This document shows positions 60,389 to 64,000 of a DNA stretch of 64,000 nt, in pieces; position 1 is the first letter of the stretch, and each line of letters opens with the position of its first letter. The translations under genes were made by a program, and so were the position numbers. The notes beneath the pieces are model-generated. The model saw only the letters and a program-made list of their open reading frames with translations, was not told the DNA's origin and searched no databases. Origin of the DNA: CAYWVO01 sp964461835 (GTDB lineage Bacteria > Zixibacteria > MSB-5A5 > WJJR01 > JAJRUJ01); NCBI GenBank assembly GCA_964461835.1, contig CAYWVO010000003.1:1-64000 (forward strand), read 5' to 3'.

Positions 60389-62719
60389 ATGGCAGGCTTC
60401 TCTATTGACGGGATAAATTCCAGTCTGGATACTACGGCGATAATCGATGCGATTATCGAGTCTGAAAGTGGGTCGCTCAATCACCTCAAGCAGCGCCACA
60501 AAGAAACCCTGGAAATTTCGGCCACCTATAATACCATTTCCGCCTCAATGCTGGCCTTGAAGACGCATGCTACCGCCCTGGCCAAAAGTGCAACGCTGGA
60601 TATGTACAGTACTATTGTCTCCGATCCGGAGGTCTTGACCGCAAAAGCTACCGCTGGTGCGACCCCCGGCAGTTATATGCTGAATGTCACCTCCCTGGCC
60701 CGCAATCACCAAATTGCCTCACAGGGATTCGAAAGTACCGACACCGGCTCGCTGGGCGAGGGCACTGTCTCGATTGGGATCGGTGATGGCTCACTCACGA
60801 CAATTACTATTGATGAAACCAGTAATTCGCTTACTGGCTTGAAAAATGCCATAAACGATGCCGACATCGGCATCATGGCGACCATTATTGATGATGGAAC
60901 ATCGCAAAATCCATTCCGGTTGGTCTTGACAGCGCAGGATTCGGGTGCGGAAAATACCATTCAATTCAGTACCAATGTGTCTGATGGGCAGGCGCCCGAT
61001 TTTGCCACCGCCGCTTTTGACACCGTCGAAACCGACCAACTCAGCGCCGATTCAACTTCAATCATCAGCCTGGGAGCTACCGCTGCCTACACCGGGTCGG
61101 AAAACAAGACCTATACCTTCACCATTGGCGGCAGCGGACAACAGACCATCGGCGAGGGCACGATAACCATTAATTGGACTGATGGAACCAATTCCGGATC
61201 GATCGAGGTTGATGCAGCAGATACGGAAGTTGCCCTGGCCGGCGATGGCGCAGATGGCTTGACTATATCTTTTGGCCCCGGGGCGCTCAACGCCGGCGAT
61301 ATCTTCGAGGTCCAGGCCTTCGCACCGACGTTGCAAACGCCGGCAGACGCTAAGATTTCATTGGGATCCACAACCGGCGGCGGCTCACCGATTGTGATTT
61401 CCTCAGCCTCGAATCGGGTGGAGTCGGTGATCCCGGGAGTGACGCTCGATTTATTCAAGATTTCGGATGGACCGATCGAGGTCGCCGTATCGGTCGATCA
61501 ATCGGGCATCAAAAGTAAAATTACCGCTATGCTCGAAAAATACAATGAGGTCATGGACCGCATTGATAAACAATTCGAATATAATGAAGTAACCGGCGAA
61601 TCGGGTACGCTGATCGGTGATTCATACGTGCTGGCGATGCAACAACAAGTGCGGTCAGCGCTTTCCGGAGCAATCGGTGGATTGCCGAAATCAATGAACA
61701 TGCTCGCGTCGATTGGCATTCGCACCGGAGATAACGGGCATTTGAATCTGACCTCGACCAGCGAGCTTAACGCGGCGCTCAACAGTAACCTTGAGGGCGT
61801 CAAGAATCTCTTCCGGGCGTCCGGAACCTCGGATAATTCGCTCGTTTCGTTCTTGAGCGCAACGCCGGACACCGTACCGACCAGTGAAGGGTACGAAGTC
61901 GATATCACCCAGGTGGCCACCCATGGATATGCACGCGGCGACACGATTCATGACCCGGTTACCCAACCGCTGACCATTGATTCAACAAATAATACGTTTC
62001 GCGTAACGATTGATGGCGTGACCTCCGAGGACATTGTTTTAACCGAAAAGACCTATTCCAGCAGCGCCGAGCTGGTTGCCGAATTGCAGACCAAACTCGA
62101 TGCCGATGAGAATGTCGGTAAACTCGGGGCAACGTTCGCTTGGGTCCCTGGCGCCGTCGGCAGCGGGTACCTGGAATTGATGTCGGCATCGTACGGGAGT
62201 AATTCCCAGGTCAGTTATGATTTGAGCGCGTCAAATGGTGCAAAGGAGATTCTGGGGCTGACCAACGACAATAAAACCTCGGGAGCAGATGTCGCCGGAA
62301 CGATTAATGGGGAAGCGGCAACCGGCCACGGTCAGGTCTTGACCGGAAACGATGGGAATGAGACCACCGACGGGCTGAAAGTGACTGTGAGGTTCTCAGA
62401 GGGTGACCTCAACGCGACAGCTCCAGAGGCCACGGTGACCTACGCGGAGGGCTTTGCTGCTCGGCTCGACCGGGTCCTGGACTCGATCACCAAATCCTTG
62501 AATGGCTCGATTGCCCGGCGCACCAAGGCGCTGGATGACCAGGCCGAGTATTACTCCACATTAATTGACGATTACACCGAGCGTCTGGAAATCAGGCGGC
62601 AAGATTTGTATGAAAAGTTTTATGAAATGGAACGAGTCCTGGGTGAATTACAGAGCCAGGGTGCATATTTTTCCAGCCAACTTCAGCAAGCTCAATCCTT
62701 ATTCGGATCGATTAGCTAG
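60389..62719 (+). CDS. fliD: Flagellar filament cap protein FliD
   Basis: 776 residues; Salmonella FliD has 467. N-terminal FSIDGINSSLDTTAIIDAIIESESGSLNHLKQRHKETLEISATYNTISASMLALKTHATALAK and C-terminal FAARLDRVLDSITKSLNGSIARRTKALDDQAEYYSTLIDDYTERLEIRRQDLYEKFYEMERVLGELQSQGAYFSSQLQ are standard. The large middle contains flagellin-like insertions. Its size tracks that of flagellin. Shine-Dalgarno GAGGA. Confidence 0.96.
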   Translation: MAGFSIDGINSSLDTTAIIDAIIESESGSLNHLKQRHKETLEISATYNTISASMLALKTHATALAKSATLDMYSTIVSDPEVLTAKATAGATPGSYMLNVTSLARNHQIASQGFESTDTGSLGEGTVSIGIGDGSLTTITIDETSNSLTGLKNAINDADIGIMATIIDDGTSQNPFRLVLTAQDSGAENTIQFSTNVSDGQAPDFATAAFDTVETDQLSADSTSIISLGATAAYTGSENKTYTFTIGGSGQQTIGEGTITINWTDGTNSGSIEVDAADTEVALAGDGADGLTISFGPGALNAGDIFEVQAFAPTLQTPADAKISLGSTTGGGSPIVISSASNRVESVIPGVTLDLFKISDGPIEVAVSVDQSGIKSKITAMLEKYNEVMDRIDKQFEYNEVTGESGTLIGDSYVLAMQQQVRSALSGAIGGLPKSMNMLASIGIRTGDNGHLNLTSTSELNAALNSNLEGVKNLFRASGTSDNSLVSFLSATPDTVPTSEGYEVDITQVATHGYARGDTIHDPVTQPLTIDSTNNTFRVTIDGVTSEDIVLTEKTYSSSAELVAELQTKLDADENVGKLGATFAWVPGAVGSGYLELMSASYGSNSQVSYDLSASNGAKEILGLTNDNKTSGADVAGTINGEAATGHGQVLTGNDGNETTDGLKVTVRFSEGDLNATAPEATVTYAEGFAARLDRVLDSITKSLNGSIARRTKALDDQAEYYSTLIDDYTERLEIRRQDLYEKFYEMERVLGELQSQGAYFSSQLQQAQSLFGSIS

Positions 62720-62730
62720 AGTGGGGACGC

Positions 62731-63192
62731 ATGGAACAGCACATTGAAGATTATCAACGGAATCAAGTCGCCGGGATGACGCAACGGGAACTGATCATCA
62801 TGTTGTATAGTGGAGCGATTCGCTATCTCAGTGAAGCCAAAACAGCAATACGCAATGAACGGTACGACCAGTCATGGCCGAAACTGGATCGCGCACGGAA
62901 AATTGTCGTGCACCTGTATTCGACGTTGAATTTGGAGGCCGGCAAAATCGCCGAAGATCTCGCATCGCTATATTCGTATGTGATCGATCAAATCTGCGTG
63001 GCGAATGCCCGGAGAGAAATCGCCCCGGTCGACACCTGCATCAATGTCCTCCAGACGGTGCGGGAGGCCTGGGAGCAAATTCCCGATCCGGAACACGCCA
63101 CCCCGGCTGCCAATTCCGGGGAACCAACGACGTCGGGGAACGGGACATCGCCGCAACAGCATCGTGAACCACAATTATCACTTGAGGCGTAG
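62731..63192 (+). CDS. fliS: Flagellin export chaperone FliS
   Basis: 153 residues. YQRNQVAGMTQRELIIMLYSGAIRYLSEAKTAIRNERYDQSWPKLDRARKIVVHLYSTLNLEAGKIAEDLASLYSYVIDQICVANARREIAPVDTCINVLQTVREAWEQI is a typical FliS four-helix bundle; it keeps flagellin unfolded until export. A disordered tail follows. 11 bases after fliD. Confidence 0.95.
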   Translation: MEQHIEDYQRNQVAGMTQRELIIMLYSGAIRYLSEAKTAIRNERYDQSWPKLDRARKIVVHLYSTLNLEAGKIAEDLASLYSYVIDQICVANARREIAPVDTCINVLQTVREAWEQIPDPEHATPAANSGEPTTSGNGTSPQQHREPQLSLEA

Positions 63193-63197
63193 GATTG

Positions 63198-63647
63198 ATG
63201 GAGTCAACCACCGAACAGGGATACCAACGCGCGCTAGCTGCGCTGTTACGAGAAGAGCTGGGGTTTTATCGGTCGTTGTATGTCTTGCTGGATCGCCAGC
63301 GCGACTGGCTGAAATACGAGCGGGATTCCAAAATCCTGGACATTTTCGAAGATATTGAGAAATTGAAAAATCGGATCAAGCAGAGTCAGGAAAAAATACA
63401 GAGCACCCAACAACAGCAGCCGCAGCGCTTTCAGCGTGCCCTGGCGGCGCCTGAGATCAGCCGGTTGGTCGAAAATATCGTCACCCTGATCTCAAAATGT
63501 GTTGAACTGACAAACGAGAATGAGTCAATCGCAACCACCAAACGAGATCGGCTTAAATCGGAGTTGGCGGAGCTTACCGCAGCCGACCAGTTTTATCACA
63601 CCTTGAAGCAGAAACAGTCACCGCGATTCGTCGATCAACGACGATAG
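63198..63647 (+). CDS. FlgN-like helical export chaperone
   Basis: A 149-residue, Gln/Glu-rich coiled-coil protein. ALLREELGFYRSLYVLLDRQRDWLKYERDSKILDIFEDIEKLKNRIKQSQEKI resembles the FlgN/FliT-type helical hairpin. Located where FliT commonly follows FliS, so it may serve FliD; a distinct flgN is present at 40264. ATG 63198 was preferred over a TTG one codon earlier. Confidence 0.65.
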   Translation: MESTTEQGYQRALAALLREELGFYRSLYVLLDRQRDWLKYERDSKILDIFEDIEKLKNRIKQSQEKIQSTQQQQPQRFQRALAAPEISRLVENIVTLISKCVELTNENESIATTKRDRLKSELAELTAADQFYHTLKQKQSPRFVDQRR

Positions 63648-63673
63648 CGGATGACGAAGGCAGCCGGCAGACC

Positions 63674-63997
63674 ATGGATATCTTGCACACGCAGTTCCCG
63701 GAATATCGGCCATCATCCGATCGGACATCATCCGATCGGACATCATCTTCGCGCCGCGAGGGGAAGTCGCCCGGCCAACCGGTGACGGAGGATCGGGATC
63801 TCGCACCCGCTCACCTCCGGGCATCATCAATTGAAGACGGTGCGGACGCCGAACGGCGAGCGACCTCCGTTGCCCAAATTATCCGCGAGCGTCAGGCCAG
63901 TGGATTCTATCATCGCCCGGACGTCTTGCGAGAAATTGCCGCCCGGCTTCTGGCATCACCGGAATTAGGTGGGAACGGCCCCGCCGATTTTTCATGA
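63674..63997 (+). CDS. FlgM-like anti-sigma-28 candidate
   Basis: A 107-residue, mostly disordered protein. The C-terminal part ERRATSVAQIIRERQASGFYHRPDVLREIAARLLASPEL (about 60-97) follows the FlgM pattern R-V-x-x-I-x-x-x-I-x-x-G-x-Y-x-x-d-x-x-x-I-A-x-x-LL, where FlgM binds FliA. The N-terminus contains an SSDRT repeat and many basic residues, fitting an exported disordered protein. Identification rests on this pattern and the need for a FliA antagonist; no other candidate is in the window. Confidence 0.55.
   Translation: MDILHTQFPEYRPSSDRTSSDRTSSSRREGKSPGQPVTEDRDLAPAHLRASSIEDGADAERRATSVAQIIRERQASGFYHRPDVLREIAARLLASPELGGNGPADFS
63711..63747 (+). repeat. 15-base tandem repeat within the FlgM-like gene
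   Basis: CATCATCCGATCGGA occurs twice head to tail (63711-63725, 63726-63740) and a third copy is partial (63741-63747). It encodes SSDRT twice. Being a multiple of three, copy-number change would keep the frame. Confidence 0.8.
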
Positions 63998-64000
63998 GCG

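Overview
The window is almost entirely one flagellar supercluster. It runs from motA near 3.8 kb to a FlgM-like gene at 64 kb, on a mid-to-high-GC chromosome. P-ring (FlgI) and L-ring (FlgH) genes show a diderm (Gram-negative type) cell envelope. The pairing of CsrA with FliW, a DUF2225 gene after fliA, FlbD, an MgtE-N (MotE-like) protein and dense palindromic intergenic repeats fit an uncultured bacterial phylum such as Zixibacteria or a relative. That assignment is an inference; no rRNA or other taxonomic marker is present.

Layout. 1-3794 is a non-flagellar flank rich in palindromic repeats. It carries an MBL-fold hydrolase and a family-4-like uracil-DNA glycosylase (minus strand), an EamA-type transporter (plus) and a macro-domain protein (minus). 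3795-5340 is motAB. 5516-22381 is a long operon: flgB-flgC-orf-fliE-F-G-H-I-J-motE-fliK-flgD-flg_new-flgE-flbD-fliL-M-N-O-P-Q. It appears to end in an intrinsic terminator. 22589-34428 is fliR-flhB-flhA-flhF-fliA followed by accessory genes: two small unknowns, DUF2225, PilZ, a secreted protein, a histidine kinase with a degraded ATPase domain, a receiver protein and a helical protein. 34452-35396 is a lone creatininase-family gene on the minus strand. 35752-42220 is flgF-G-A-H-I-J-N-K. 42317-47499 is csrA-flgL-fliW and a GT2/TPR glycosyltransferase. 47537-57261 is a divergent modification island: cysC, a TPR-sulfotransferase and a 1645-residue multidomain glycosyl/methyl-transferase on the minus strand, and a TPR-GT4 glycosyltransferase and a second sulfotransferase on the plus strand. 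57595-63997 is flagellin, flaG, fliD, fliS, a FlgN-like chaperone and a FlgM-like candidate.

Regulation can be read directly. Sigma-54 (-24 GG / -12 GC, 10 bases between) sites precede flgB, fliR and flgF. FliA (sigma-28) sites precede motA, csrA and flagellin, and two overlapping, oppositely oriented ones drive both arms of the modification island. fliA lies in a sigma-54 operon, so the expected cascade is sigma-54 (hook-basal body, export gate, FliA), then sigma-28 (stator, filament, CsrA/FliW, filament modification). The flagellin leader carries a hairpin with an ACANGGA loop plus a GGAGGA Shine-Dalgarno, the pattern expected of a CsrA target, and FliW is encoded nearby.

The strongest candidate for something undescribed is the 47.5-57.3 kb island. 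An APS kinase (PAPS supply), two sulfotransferases, several glycosyltransferases, a CheR-like domain and a second methyltransferase appear to be co-expressed with flagellin. This suggests a sulfated and possibly methylated flagellar glycan, or flagellin sulfation. Other notable points are a FlhF that has lost its nucleotide-binding residues with no FlhG beside it, a 113-base overlap of fliI and fliJ, enlarged axial proteins, and intergenic palindromes with conserved arms but unrelated core stems.
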